A DNA stretch of 64,000 bases from Saprospiraceae bacterium (GCA_029262995.1 JAJCYH010000029.1:1-64000); one strand, 5' to 3'; positions 39,368 to 51,600 are shown, counted from the first letter of the stretch. Notes: generated by a model from the sequence alone, not told the origin. Numbers and translations are program-made.

Positions 39368-42300
39368 TTATTGCCTCAAAACTCTATACAGTCTATTGTC
39401 TTTTGCATTTTCAATTTTAAGATAATACGAACCTATAGGATAATGGTACAATGACATTATTCCTAAATGATAATCATTATATCTTGAAAGTTTAGACTTT
39501 TGGATCAATCGACCTGTATTATCAAACAATGAAATATCTATATTATAATCTGATTTATCCCAACCTTCTAGGATTATTCTAAATACACCATCGGTAGGGT
39601 TAGGATAAACCCGAAGTACAGAATTAATAATTAAATCCTCAATGCCTACAATATTACCAACTCTTACAATATCCTCAAAGATACAACCAAGAGAATCTTT
39701 AACCAAAATATCATATTCTCCTATGGATAATCCAGTAAAGACATTATCGTCAGAAAAATTAATCCCTCCATCTATACTATAACTTAATGGACCAATTTCT
39801 CCACCAGCAACAATTGTTATTTGTCCATCAGAACTATTAATATCAATTTCTGGCAAGACTTCTAATAATACTGAAAGTTGACACTCTTGAACTTCCACCT
39901 CAATGGACTCACTGCAATTGTTAGCTCCATTAACAATAACTGTATACGTACCTGGCTCTAAATCAGAAAAAACATTAGAAGTTTGAATCGACTGACCATC
40001 ATTGATGCTATATGAAAATGGTCCCAAACCATTTAATACTTCTACCATGATGAAACCATCATTTAAGCCTACACCTGTACTAGGTGACGAATTTGCATTT
40101 AATGATATTGAACAAATAAATGTTGCACAGAATTCATTAATCTCTTCATTTCCAAAATTCACATCCATCAACTTGGCAAGTATTAATCCATTGTTATCAA
40201 TAATCTGATAATCACCTGAAACTCCATTAAAGCTTATTCCATCACCATAACTATCCCTTAGAATAAATCGGTAACATTCCTTTGGATCAAGGCAAACAGA
40301 TGCTTCGATAAGCTCCTGTGCCTGCTGTCTTTCATAGGGCCCTCCTGATGCAAGCTCCATTCCTGAAGAATCTTCTATAACCCATGATGTCTCATCAGCA
40401 TAATCATCCAGTAGTAACACAACATTAGCCAGGAACCCATCAGAAATAGATTGCAAGCTAAAATTCAGTTCATTGTTTAATAAAAAAGTATCATTTAGCA
40501 TATTTACACTTAACACCTTAGCCGTAATCTCGTTATTTCCTTCAACTAAATTGTCGATAGGAATATTAAACAATTCATTATCGTCGGTAGATAAACTGCC
40601 GCTATAAATAAAATTAGATGGTTGTCCATCATTTACCGAGATTTCTATATCAGCAAATTTAATTGTATCAAATCCAATATTAGTTAAACCCAATCCAATA
40701 GTAGTAGCAGTACCACAAACAACATTTTCAAAGATTTTAACTGAAGAAAGTGACAGATCTATATCTGCCAAATTTTTAACTCTGGCAGAAACAGTATCAT
40801 TAAATACTGCCTTATCCTTTGGATGTGAAGTATATATTATGAAATCATAATCTCCAACGTTAGATAAATCTGCAGTTTGCGAAAATTGATGCACATAAAC
40901 GCTGTCTGGTTGAAGATCAAAAACAACATTTTCTTCAAATCCAATATTACCATTAGTGATGTATCCTACGATAAATGAATCAACAGGATTTAAACCTAAA
41001 TTTTTTACTTCTATTTCAACAAGCTCAGATCCACTCAAATTAAAATTTGTCAAGGGAGATTTAAAACTCAATGGTCCAATATCGAAAGTATCTTTTGAAA
41101 TTTCATAAGCAACAATTCTTGTCCTTGAACCATTAACGCCCCCATATTCAGAAGTATACCAAAAAGTTTTATCATTTACAGGATCAACTGTCATATGTGC
41201 GTAGTCGCCAAACCTAGTACCGTCATTAATGGCACCTAAACCATCTACGACAACATACTCATCTACAGTCATCATGCCTAATGAATCTCCAGATCGCCTT
41301 CCAGTATACCTGATGCCAGCAAAAGTTGTATCATTGGCTACATTAAAAGCTAAAGCAATATTGCCTGAACCATCCATTGCTATTCCTCCCATAAACCTAT
41401 GCAATCCATCATCTGGCGCATAAGTACCTTCCTGATAAACATACCAGTCTTGAGTATTGTCTCTACGTAACTCCATCCACCGGATACCTGATAGATTATT
41501 ACCATCGGTGACATCAGTTATAAAATTGAGAACTATAGATTCATGAGTTCCAAAGTTTCTGTAATGAGTTTGGTTCATTATGGTTTCAGGTATACCATCC
41601 AAACCTAAAGTTGCGGGTTGGGGTATGCAAGAAAAGAAAAATCCTGCTTCGGCACATGGATATGAATCATAAGGAGAAACTTCTAAACTTAATTGGGACC
41701 AAGCTGTATTATTTTCATTTTCCCAATCCAGAGCTAAGGAAAATATTTCCAATTGATCTTCAGCCTGTCCCGTATTCCAACTTGCATCATTAAGAGAAAG
41801 TACGATAGGTCCTCTATCTGAAGGTGGAGGTGTTTTACCCGTCCAATCAACAGGAGTTGCAACAAAAAATCCTGCTTCGGTTTGAGTGGATCCTGGGAAC
41901 GACACACGTTGTATACTCACTATCTCCTCTCCCGCCAACATTTCCTCTCTATTGATAAAATATCCATGCAGAACTCCGCCACCTTGCTCATTGGTAGTTA
42001 CGGAATAGCAATTATTCCAAACAGCATATTTAGGGTAATCGGGAAATGAAGGTGTACTGAAATTATAAACATCATAAGATCCCATTGGATCGCTTGTTAC
42101 TGAGATGGCTACCAGCAACTGATTAGAGGCCGCTGAAAAACCAGCTGGAAATTCTGTAATTATCCATCTATCTTGTTCTTGATCATACAAAATTATAGGA
42201 TCACCACCTGAATTAAATCCAAGGGGTGTCCACAGGGTGTTAGCAGCAAACTGTTCAACTAATTCGCCTGTTACCTTATCAAATAATCCAATATCTGTAA

Positions 42301-42718
42301 TATTAATGGCTTGCATATAGTAATCCAATCCCACGTCCCCAGAAGGGTCTTGTGGTGATGTACCGTCAATCAAACCATCTCTATTAATTAATGGTTCTAT
42401 AAGAAATGACTTGTTCTTAAGGAAAGAACTCTGTCTTATTTTATCGACTCCTCCATGGTGTTGTTTTCCTACAACTTCTCTATTGGGATATCTTCCTACA
42501 AAGTTCCTTGGCGGTATAATCATATTTTTATAAGCCTTCTTTTTATTAGAACTGGTTGTTTTTCTCCGTACCAATTCATTCAAAGGAGCTGTCCTTCCTA
42601 GTTTGATGGCATAACTTGTCTGGACTTCTGTAGGGACAGGTTTTGAATCTTGCGCTATTGTACTATTTACGATGATACAATTGAACGATAACAACAATAA
42701 AGATTTAAAGATATTCAT
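39368..42718 (-). CDS. Large secreted protein with SprB-like repeats and T9SS type A sorting domain
   Basis: FSYSINDGQSIQTSNVFSDLEPGTYTVIVNGANNC repeats; C-terminal LRVYPNPTDGVFRIILEG...GSYYLKIENAKDNRLYRVLRQ. Confidence 0.85.
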   Translation of the reverse strand: MNIFKSLLLLSFNCIIVNSTIAQDSKPVPTEVQTSYAIKLGRTAPLNELVRRKTTSSNKKKAYKNMIIPPRNFVGRYPNREVVGKQHHGGVDKIRQSSFLKNKSFLIEPLINRDGLIDGTSPQDPSGDVGLDYYMQAINITDIGLFDKVTGELVEQFAANTLWTPLGFNSGGDPIILYDQEQDRWIITEFPAGFSAASNQLLVAISVTSDPMGSYDVYNFSTPSFPDYPKYAVWNNCYSVTTNEQGGGVLHGYFINREEMLAGEEIVSIQRVSFPGSTQTEAGFFVATPVDWTGKTPPPSDRGPIVLSLNDASWNTGQAEDQLEIFSLALDWENENNTAWSQLSLEVSPYDSYPCAEAGFFFSCIPQPATLGLDGIPETIMNQTHYRNFGTHESIVLNFITDVTDGNNLSGIRWMELRRDNTQDWYVYQEGTYAPDDGLHRFMGGIAMDGSGNIALAFNVANDTTFAGIRYTGRRSGDSLGMMTVDEYVVVDGLGAINDGTRFGDYAHMTVDPVNDKTFWYTSEYGGVNGSRTRIVAYEISKDTFDIGPLSFKSPLTNFNLSGSELVEIEVKNLGLNPVDSFIVGYITNGNIGFEENVVFDLQPDSVYVHQFSQTADLSNVGDYDFIIYTSHPKDKAVFNDTVSARVKNLADIDLSLSSVKIFENVVCGTATTIGLGLTNIGFDTIKFADIEISVNDGQPSNFIYSGSLSTDDNELFNIPIDNLVEGNNEITAKVLSVNMLNDTFLLNNELNFSLQSISDGFLANVVLLLDDYADETSWVIEDSSGMELASGGPYERQQAQELIEASVCLDPKECYRFILRDSYGDGISFNGVSGDYQIIDNNGLILAKLMDVNFGNEEINEFCATFICSISLNANSSPSTGVGLNDGFIMVEVLNGLGPFSYSINDGQSIQTSNVFSDLEPGTYTVIVNGANNCSESIEVEVQECQLSVLLEVLPEIDINSSDGQITIVAGGEIGPLSYSIDGGINFSDDNVFTGLSIGEYDILVKDSLGCIFEDIVRVGNIVGIEDLIINSVLRVYPNPTDGVFRIILEGWDKSDYNIDISLFDNTGRLIQKSKLSRYNDYHLGIMSLYHYPIGSYYLKIENAKDNRLYRVLRQ

Positions 42719-42745
42719 ATCAGATATTATGGAAAGGAAATAAAA

Positions 42746-43129
42746 TTATTTTACATCTACATTTTTCTTAGGACTACTTTCAAGTCCTTGAGCCATCATA
42801 ATTTGATATTCCAATGCCTCTGCTGAGTATACTTTTTTGGATTTATTTAATTTTTTCAACAAATTGTCAAGGCTGATTTTATCACTATCATATTGAAATA
42901 AATGTTGGTTTTTTGATTTGCTTGCCACAGCCAAATGCTCTAAAGAATACTTTATAAAATCTGTCTCAAGATCCGAAACCAATGTTGCATTAAGAAGTGT
43001 CACCAATACCTTTCCCCTGAATTGCTCTGGAATTTCGGGACGACTATCTGAACTTGTAATCTCCTTATTGCTTTTGCAAGCAGAAAACAAACAAACAATA
43101 ATGCATAGGTATATTATATTTTTGATCAT
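42746..43129 (-). CDS. Hypothetical lipoprotein
   Basis: IVCLFSACKSNKE lipobox; directly upstream of the 39368-42718 gene. Confidence 0.7.
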   Translation of the reverse strand: MIKNIIYLCIIVCLFSACKSNKEITSSDSRPEIPEQFRGKVLVTLLNATLVSDLETDFIKYSLEHLAVASKSKNQHLFQYDSDKISLDNLLKKLNKSKKVYSAEALEYQIMMAQGLESSPKKNVDVK

Positions 43130-43277
43130 GTGTCAATTAAATTTGGTTGGAAAGTTATTGCTTTCTTACAATAAAGAAAACATATTAAAAGAATTTTGGA
43201 ATGATTACAGGCATTAAATGGTTGAATTGTCATTAAAATATGAATTAATGGTCTACTTATAGTGCAGTTATTAAGCC

Positions 43278-44198
43278 TTAAGATTTAGCATTATTCAACT
43301 TAAAGTTTTTCAGGAATTCGTGGTTTGAATATTCGAATTCAGCTTTAATCAAATTGAATTGTTCGTGAATATCTTCATTTGTTGATATTCCAAATAACTT
43401 TTTTAATCTATAAAAGTGAGAGCTAGGAATGTTTTTGATCGATCGCTTAAGTTTATGATTTTCATAATTTTTGCCAATCACTTCGAAAAAATTCCTGTAT
43501 GACAGGTTTTCAGTAATACAAATATATCTTCTATTATCATGACGTTCATCTAAAGACTCAACAACAGATTCTGCAAGTTCATTTATTTGTATAAACCCAT
43601 TACTTCCCATTTTTACAGATGCATCTAAGTTTCTCCATTGAGAAATATTATACAAGACACTACCTTCAGAAAGTTTTCCAAGAGCTATGCCAGAATGTAA
43701 AATAACTACATTCATCCCCTCAGCCCAAGCACGCCACACCTCTTGTTCTTCAAGGAATATATTGTTTAAACAAGTGTTCAGTTGTTTTGAATTAAAGTCA
43801 GAGTTCTCATCAATTATATCCTTATTTGGTGAAGACTTCAATATAGAAGCAGAGCTCAAATAAATCATCTTTTTTACTTGTGCAAACAAAGCTATATTAA
43901 CAATATGTTCAGTCAAGCTTTTACTTTTTTTAAATAAGGACTCCTTATGTGCTGTTTCAAACAATCCTGGCATTCCAGCATGAATGATAGCTGACATCTG
44001 TTTGAATAATTCGATAGTACTATCAATTTCAAATAAATCCAAATCATGAACAATCACCTTTGAATTGTTAAGAGGACTTATTTCTGATATTAATGATTGT
44101 GATGCGATAACATGAGTTTCATAAGAAGTAGTACTAAGTACTTCAAGAATAGAAGTGCCCATTTCTGTTTCAATACCAATCAATAATATTTTATCCAA
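43278..44198 (-). CDS. NAD-dependent epimerase/dehydratase (extended SDR-like)
   Basis: LLIGIETEMGTSILEVL, AIIHAGMPGL, MIYLSSASIL. Confidence 0.7.
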   Translation of the reverse strand: MDKILLIGIETEMGTSILEVLSTTSYETHVIASQSLISEISPLNNSKVIVHDLDLFEIDSTIELFKQMSAIIHAGMPGLFETAHKESLFKKSKSLTEHIVNIALFAQVKKMIYLSSASILKSSPNKDIIDENSDFNSKQLNTCLNNIFLEEQEVWRAWAEGMNVVILHSGIALGKLSEGSVLYNISQWRNLDASVKMGSNGFIQINELAESVVESLDERHDNRRYICITENLSYRNFFEVIGKNYENHKLKRSIKNIPSSHFYRLKKLFGISTNEDIHEQFNLIKAEFEYSNHEFLKNFKLNNAKS

Positions 44199-44204
44199 TG
44201 ATTG

Positions 44205-45263
44205 TCAGCTTTTACGATAAAAATATAATGCACCGCTACAAGTTCTGAATGCAGCACCCGTTGCTTCATTGATAAAGTTATATTCAAGATTTACTCTTTT
44301 CAATGCCATATAGGCCATTAAGATACATTCTTTGTAATCGATAATATCTTCAGACGGTACAATACATTCTGTATTAGAAGTAAATTTTGCGCTAAGCAAA
44401 CTCATAAAATATTGATTCTTGACTCCACCGCCAGTCATTAAAATTTTAGCAGATTGATCTTTACATATTTCTGCTATAGTCTCAGCAACAAAATGATAGT
44501 GGGTCAAAAGTCTAGAATTGTCATCTAAATCAATAGACATCATTAATGGGATCCACGTCTTGTGAATCCAGTTATTGTCAATAGCTTTAGGAGGACTTAA
44601 TTTAATATAGTCATGCTGCTTGAGGATATTTAGAAGTTCATTATTTAATTCACCCTTCTTGGCCAAATTACCGTCTAGGTCAAAGTCATATCCTAGCCTA
44701 GAAGCAAAAAAATCATGGACTTGATTACAAGGACAAATATCATAAGCTATGACTTTTTCTTGTTTAGTATAACTGATATTAGCTATACCTCCCAAATTGA
44801 TACAATAATTATAATCACCAAACAAATCTCTATCAATAATTGCAGCCATAGGTGTCCCTACACCACCAGCACCCATATCTTGATTTCTAAAGTCTGAGAC
44901 AACTGATTTTTTACAGAGAGAAGACAACTGTCCTGCATTCAACAACTGCCAACTGGACTGAAATTCAGGAAGATGCAATACGGTATGACCATGAACACTT
45001 ATAAAATCACAATCCAATTCATTTTCATTAAGAAAAGAATGAATAAAGCGAGACATACAAATAGTATATTGATATTGAATAACAGCCATTTTTTTAGCAT
45101 TGGCATGCAAAATTTTACGCAACGCTTCTTTTATTTCATGAGGTAATGCAAATGTTTGACATGATTCAATCGTATAGGAGCTAGGATTATTATGATCAAA
45201 GCTTATCAAAGCCATGTCGACCCCATCCAATGAGCTACCAGACATTATTCCTAAAATTCGCAT
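44205..45263 (-). CDS. anmK: Anhydro-N-acetylmuramic acid kinase
   Basis: ILGIMSGSSLDGVDMALISF, SVHGHTVLHLPE, NLGGIANIS, MTGGGVKNQYFM. Confidence 0.95.
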   Translation of the reverse strand: MRILGIMSGSSLDGVDMALISFDHNNPSSYTIESCQTFALPHEIKEALRKILHANAKKMAVIQYQYTICMSRFIHSFLNENELDCDFISVHGHTVLHLPEFQSSWQLLNAGQLSSLCKKSVVSDFRNQDMGAGGVGTPMAAIIDRDLFGDYNYCINLGGIANISYTKQEKVIAYDICPCNQVHDFFASRLGYDFDLDGNLAKKGELNNELLNILKQHDYIKLSPPKAIDNNWIHKTWIPLMMSIDLDDNSRLLTHYHFVAETIAEICKDQSAKILMTGGGVKNQYFMSLLSAKFTSNTECIVPSEDIIDYKECILMAYMALKRVNLEYNFINEATGAAFRTCSGALYFYRKS

Positions 45264-45445
45264 AGAACAATATTACGTCAATCAAAAGATAAAACACCTT
45301 ATTTCTAACAATTATAAGCCTAATTTGACATAAAAGTCAATTGCAGATTTCCCTGATAATTATATTGGATGTTTTCCCCAGAAAGAACTTTTAACCAGAT
45401 TTATAAGCTACTAATCTGCTCCATGATGCAATTAATATAAAAAAG

Positions 45446-45497
45446 TGGAAACTTTTAAACATATTATAGTTTCCAAAGTTTATCTGATATATATTTG
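45446..45497. promoter_or_regulatory. Candidate TetR operator (TGGAAACT-N14-AGTTTCCA) plus TATATTTG -7-like element
   Basis: Perfect 8-bp arms 45446-45453/45468-45475; TATATTTG 45490-45497. Confidence 0.55.
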
Positions 45498-45501
45498 TAA
45501 A

Positions 45502-46113
45502 ATGTCACGCGAATCTCTTATAGAATCATCAAAAGATCTTTTTCTCAGGTATGGTGTTAAAAGCGTCAGCATGGACGACATAGCCAGTATTCTTGGCATA
45601 TCCAAAAAAACCATTTACACTCATGTAGAAAACAAGTCAGAGCTTGTAGAATCAGCAATATCTTCCTTTATCGATGAAGAACAACTCATTGTTGCAGAAA
45701 TTTCAAAGTCTGCTGACAACGCAATTGATGAAATAACCGCAATCGCGAGTTCTGTGATAAAGATGCTGAGAAAAATGAAGCCTTCCCTATTTTATGATCT
45801 TAGAAAATATTACAACAAAGCATGGTTAATCCTTGAAAAAGATCATTTTGCTCACATTGAATCTACAATTTGTTCCAACATTGAAAGAGGTATAAAAGAA
45901 GGATTTTACAGAAAAGATTTAGATCAATATATACAATCAAAAATATACGTTGGCTTAGCTCGAATAATGGTCGATGAAAGTATATTTCCTACAACAAAAT
46001 ATGAAAGACCTTACTTGTACAAACATCTTATAAGCTATCACCTAAACGGGATAATGAATGACAAGGGTAGAAAAGAATTACAAAAATATTTTAATAAAGA
46101 AAATTTAGAATGA
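45502..46113 (+). CDS. TetR/AcrR-family regulator
   Basis: MSRESLIESSKDLFLRYGVKSVSMDDIASILGISKKTIYTHVENKSELVE; ORF-track start at 45445 overlaps the palindrome and is likely wrong. Confidence 0.92.
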   Translation: MSRESLIESSKDLFLRYGVKSVSMDDIASILGISKKTIYTHVENKSELVESAISSFIDEEQLIVAEISKSADNAIDEITAIASSVIKMLRKMKPSLFYDLRKYYNKAWLILEKDHFAHIESTICSNIERGIKEGFYRKDLDQYIQSKIYVGLARIMVDESIFPTTKYERPYLYKHLISYHLNGIMNDKGRKELQKYFNKENLE

Positions 46114-47480
46114 GACACTTAATTATGCTTCTATTGCTGTCTGCTTCCATAAGTGCACAGCATTCCTACAGCCTGCAAGAAGCTATTGATTATGCAATAC
46201 AACATAGTCAACAAGTTAGAATGGCTGAATTAGACATAAAAGATGCAGCTGCCAAAGTCACTGAATTTAAAGCCATTGGTATTCCTCAGGTTAATGGTAA
46301 GATCAACTATCAATATTATATTGAAGTTCCTGTAAACCCCGTTGAAGATTTTATTACACCTGCTGTATATCGAGTTTTGGAACAGGAAGACGTCCCAGGA
46401 GTTGATCCATTTGTTGGTCCTCCTGAAATTTTTGAGTTTTCTTTTTTCCAGAGAAACAATTTAAATGTTGGCCTTGAAGCATCATGGTTGCTGTTTGATG
46501 GATCCTATCTTTCCGGACTTAAAGCAGCAAAACTATTTAAAGATCTCACGCAAAAAGGCATTGATGTAGCGGAGGAGAAAATAAGAGCTGATGTAACAAA
46601 AGCTTATATGAATATTCTTATTGCAGAGGAAAATAAAAAAATATTAAAAAACAATCTTGATAACATCACTAAAGCATTAAGAGAAACTCAAGCTTACTAT
46701 GATGAAGGATTGGTTGAAAAACTAGATGTCTCCCGTATTGAGCTTTCTTTTGAAAATGTAAAAACAGAATATGAGAAGCTTGATCAATTTATCGACATCA
46801 GTTACAACTTATTGAAATTTCAAATGTCCTACCCTCTCTCAGAAGAACTTATCATTACCGAAGACTTGCAGGTCTTAGTTGATCTATTAAAAATTGAAAA
46901 TGTTGATCTAGCTGAAGAAGTCAATTATAACAAGAAAGCACAATACAGTCAAATTCTTGCCAACAGAGATCTAAATCGCATGAACATTAAAAGATTGCAA
47001 AAAGGATACCTGCCTAGCCTTAATGCTAAAGCAAATTACAATCAATTAATGCAAAGATCAGATCTCTTCGATGGAAATGAATTGGGGTTCATCCCCCAGG
47101 CTTCCGTTAGTCTTGGAGTCAACATACCCATATATGATGGCGATATGAAAAAAGGTCAAATACAACAAGCGAAGATTGATCTTGACAGAATTGACATTCA
47201 GCAATCTGAGTTTGAGCGTTCCTTAAACCTACACGTACAAAATGCTAGGCTTCAATATATCAATGCTAAAAAAACGCTTAAGAATCGAGAGAAAGCATTA
47301 TCCATAGTAGAAGATATCTATGAGAAAACTTCAATCAAATTCAGAGAAGGTGTCGGTTCAAGCATTGAGTTAACACAAGCAGAATCTCAGTTATATGAAG
47401 CGCAATCTCAACATATCAATGCATTATATGATCTGCTTATATCAAAAACAGATTTGGACATCGCCTTAGGAAATATTTAA
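46110..47480 (+). CDS. TolC-family outer-membrane efflux protein
   Basis: HSYSLQEAIDYAIQHSQQVRMAELDIKDAAAKV...; ATGA overlap with the regulator. Confidence 0.93.
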   Translation: MRHLIMLLLLSASISAQHSYSLQEAIDYAIQHSQQVRMAELDIKDAAAKVTEFKAIGIPQVNGKINYQYYIEVPVNPVEDFITPAVYRVLEQEDVPGVDPFVGPPEIFEFSFFQRNNLNVGLEASWLLFDGSYLSGLKAAKLFKDLTQKGIDVAEEKIRADVTKAYMNILIAEENKKILKNNLDNITKALRETQAYYDEGLVEKLDVSRIELSFENVKTEYEKLDQFIDISYNLLKFQMSYPLSEELIITEDLQVLVDLLKIENVDLAEEVNYNKKAQYSQILANRDLNRMNIKRLQKGYLPSLNAKANYNQLMQRSDLFDGNELGFIPQASVSLGVNIPIYDGDMKKGQIQQAKIDLDRIDIQQSEFERSLNLHVQNARLQYINAKKTLKNREKALSIVEDIYEKTSIKFREGVGSSIELTQAESQLYEAQSQHINALYDLLISKTDLDIALGNI

Positions 47481-47495
47481 TAAATCAATAGATAA

Positions 47496-48629
47496 ATGAA
47501 AAATATAATTGCTATAGCAACACTTGGTCTCTTAATGTCTTGCTCACAAGGGAGCAAGACCTCCATAGAAGAAAAAAGAATATTGTTATCAGAACTAAAA
47601 TCTGAATTGCGGGAACTAGAAAGCGAAATAAAAGGTCTCACTGATGAAATTAATAAACTTGATCCTCCAAAGGAAAAGCCAGCAGTACCCGTTCAAGAAA
47701 TAATTGTTAAGTCTAATAAATTCACAAGATTCGTAGATGTTCAAGGAATAGTTGAAGCAGATGACATTGTAAATGTCAGCTCAGAAGTTGGAGGAAGAAT
47801 ATTAAAACTATATGTCAAAGAAGGACAGTATGTTAATAAAGGCCAGTTGGTTGCTACAACAGATCTATCTACTTTGGAAAAACAAATCGCAGAAATTCAA
47901 ACAAGGTTGGACTTGGCTTCAACTGTATTTGAAAGACAAAAAAGATTATGGGATCAAGGTATTGGCTCAGAAATACAATTTCTTCAAGCCAAGAGCAACA
48001 AGGAAGGATTAGAGAAATCACTTGAAACGCTGAATAGCCAGATCGTAAAGAAAAATATTTACGCCCCTATTTCAGGATATGTTGATCGTGAGTTTTTACA
48101 ATCTGGAGAAACAGCTTCACCTGGCATGCCAATTATACAAATTCTGAATACAAAGAATATTAAAATTGTTGCTGATGTTCAGGAAAATTTCCTGAAGTCA
48201 ATTCAAAAGGGAGACAGCGCAAGTATCTTTTTTCCAGCGCTTAACATTCAATTAGAAGAAACCATCACGATGATTGGAAGAACTATTGATTTGACAAATA
48301 GAACATTTAAGATTGAGATAGATACAAAGAGTAACAATGGAAAACTAAAACCAAATCTACTAGCTGTAATTACATTTAAAGACTTTGAAGTCGATGATGT
48401 TATAACGATTCCATTAGATGTAGTACAAGAAGAAGTTACAGGTAAGAAATTTGTCTATGTTGTTAAAGAAGAAGATAGCAAATTGATTGCTCGAAAGTCT
48501 TACATCGAAATAGGTGAATCTACCATCAATACGATTATCGTTACGAAAGGAATTTCCTTGGGTGACAGACTTATCACAAAAGGAACCAAAGATATATCTG
48601 ACGGAGATCTTATTAAATTAAATGCATAA
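47496..48629 (+). CDS. RND efflux periplasmic adaptor (membrane fusion) subunit
   Basis: VNVSSEVGGRILKLYVKEGQYVNKGQLVATTD, IYAPISGYVDREFLQSGETASPGMPI. Confidence 0.94.
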   Translation: MKNIIAIATLGLLMSCSQGSKTSIEEKRILLSELKSELRELESEIKGLTDEINKLDPPKEKPAVPVQEIIVKSNKFTRFVDVQGIVEADDIVNVSSEVGGRILKLYVKEGQYVNKGQLVATTDLSTLEKQIAEIQTRLDLASTVFERQKRLWDQGIGSEIQFLQAKSNKEGLEKSLETLNSQIVKKNIYAPISGYVDREFLQSGETASPGMPIIQILNTKNIKIVADVQENFLKSIQKGDSASIFFPALNIQLEETITMIGRTIDLTNRTFKIEIDTKSNNGKLKPNLLAVITFKDFEVDDVITIPLDVVQEEVTGKKFVYVVKEEDSKLIARKSYIEIGESTINTIIVTKGISLGDRLITKGTKDISDGDLIKLNA

Positions 48630-48641
48630 GCACAGGCAATC

Positions 48642-51600
48642 ATGAAAAAAATAATTGAAGAACTCAGAGAATTCAAATTAAGTTCTGTTGCCGTAGACAA
48701 TGGTACAAGTGTTTTTCTGATCACATTTATGATATTGCTCTTTGGGTTGGAAAGCTACAATATCATGCCCAAAGAACAATACCCTGATGCATCTTTACCT
48801 ACTGTGTATATCAACACTCCATATTTCGGAAACTCCGCAGAGGAGATAGAAAATCTGATCAGCAGGCCTCTTGAAAAGGAAATCAAATCTATTTCAGGCA
48901 TTAAAGAAGTCAAAGCCACCTGCGTTCAGGACTTCTCTATCATTATTGCTGAATTTGAAAGTGATATTGATATTGATCTGGCGGTTCAGAAAACAAAAGA
49001 TGCCGTAGATAAAGCAAAGAAAGAACTGCCTACAGATTTGGATCAAGATCCTGATGTGGCAGAAATTAATTTCTCTGAAATCCCAATTGTAAGCATTAAT
49101 ATTTCTGGTGACTATAATATGGATGATCTCAGGAATTATGCCGAATACGTTCAAGAAAAGATAGAAGATTTGTCAGAAGTGTCAGAAGCCCAAATGAAGG
49201 GAGCTCTGGAAAGGGAAGTTAAAATCAATGTGGATCTTCTAAAAATGCAGTCACTTAAAATTGGCTTTACAGACATAGAAAATGCTATAGCCGGAGAGAA
49301 CGTTACAATGTCCGGAGGCGAGTTGATCAATGACGGTAAAAGAAGATCGGTAAGAATAGTTGGCCAATTTGAAAGCATTGACGAAATAAAAAACCTTATT
49401 GTCAATTCAGAAAATCAGAGACCTGTATATCTTAAAGATATAGCAGAAGTCTTTTATGGTTTTGAAGAAAGGACCTCATATGCCCGATCAGGCATTCTTC
49501 CTGTAATCTCACTTAATGTCATAAAGCGAAGTGGTGAAAATTTACTTTCAACAGCAGACAAAATAAAAGAGGTAATAGAAATATCTGAGCGCAAACTTCC
49601 TAGTGGAGTCAATATTAGTTTGTTTAACGACATATCTGTTTATACAAGAAATGAAGTTAACAATTTGGAGAATTCAATTATTTCTGGAGTAATTCTAGTC
49701 ATATTGGTATTGCTGTTTTTTCTTGGCTTAAGAAATGCATTGTTTGTAGGAATTGCCATTCCTTTATCAATGCTTACCGGAATATTAATCTTAAATATTT
49801 TTGGAGTTACCATGAATATTGTTGTTCTGTTTTCATTAATTCTTGCCTTAGGTTTGCTCGTTGATAACGGAATTGTTGTAGTTGAAAATATTTACCGTTA
49901 TATGCAAAACGATTACGATGGTCATAGTGCAGCTAAATATGGTGTAGGCGAAGTTGCATGGCCAATCATCGCTTCTACTGCAACAACTCTTGCTGCTTTT
50001 TTACCATTACTTTTTTGGCCAGGAATAATGGGTGTATTTATGCAGTATATGCCTATTACATTAATAATAGTATTAAGTTCATCTCTGTTTGTCGCTCTTG
50101 TTATTAACCCAGTTTTTACAAGTAGATTTATGAAAGTAATGGATTCTCAACATTTGGGTTCATCCCAAAAAAAGAGAAATAAAAATCTGCTTTATGGAAC
50201 GATAATTATGTTAATTCTAGCATCGCTTTCACACTTAACGGGAATACAGTGGTTGAGAAACATCTTTGTGATAGCAGCACTTCTAAATTTATTGAATCAT
50301 TTTGTTTTAAGTCCCAGTTCACTTGTTTTTCAAGATAAGTTTTTACCAATTCTCGAAAATGCATATAATCGTTTTATTTCATTTTGTCTTAAAGGCAAGA
50401 ACGCTATGATAACATTATTGCTAACCGTATTAATGTTGTTTGGTGCAATGGGGCTTTTTATGAAGTTTATGCCCCAAATATCTTTCTTCCCTACTGCAGA
50501 TCCGCTTTATGTTAACATATTTGTAGACTTGCCTATAGGTAGTGATATTGAAGCAACAAATAAAACCATGATAGATCTGGAGAAGATAGTTTCCAAAGTC
50601 ATTGAACCCTATAGTGAAATAGTGGAAGCCATCCTTACTCAGATTGGAGAAGACACCAGCGATCCAAACACACCTCCTGAACCAGGCGTAACTCCAAATA
50701 AGGCAAGGATGACGATTCAGTTCTTAGAGTACAAGTACAGGAACGGCATATCAACCAGGAAGATAATGGAAGAAATACGGAAGGAAATTAAAGGCAGCCC
50801 AGGAGTGCAAATTGTTGTAGATCAAAATGCACAAGGTCCACCAGCAGGAAAGCCAGTAAATATTGAAATCAAAGGGGAGGAAATTGATAGCCTGTTGGTG
50901 ATAAGCAACAATATTAAGAAGTTCATCAATCAAAAAAACATACCTGGCATAGAAGAATTAAAACTTGATGTTGAACTAGGAAAGCCAGAGCTGTTAATAA
51001 ATATAAACAGAGAGTCAGCACGCAGATATGGCATTAGTACGGCTCAGATAGCTGGTGCAATACGAACATCCGTATTTGGTACTGAAGCATCTAAATACAA
51101 GGTAGGCGAAGATGAATACCCTATCGTCATTAGGTTAGATGAATCTTATCGAAACAATATCAGTGATTTGATCAACCAGCTAATTACCTTCAGAAATCAA
51201 AGCAACGGGCAGATCGTCCAAGTGCCCATTTCTTCAGTAGCTAGCTTTGAATATTCATCGACATACAATGCCATCAGAAGGCTTGATTCCAAAAGATTGA
51301 TTACAATCAGCTCAAATGTTCTTGATGGTTATAATGCTAATGAAATCAATACAGAATTGAGAGATATTCTTACAGATTTTGATATGCCTGAAGATTATAC
51401 TTTTGCATTTACAGGAGAACAGCAACAACAAGCAGAGGATATGGCATTTTTGAATAGTGCATTTATGGCAGCAGTCTTTTTTATTTTTATCATTCTTGTT
51501 ACTCAATTTAATTCATTCATTTCTCCATTTATAATAATCTTAACCGTATTCTTTAGTTTGATTGGCGTTCTCTTAGGTTATGTTATTACGGGAAAAGAAT

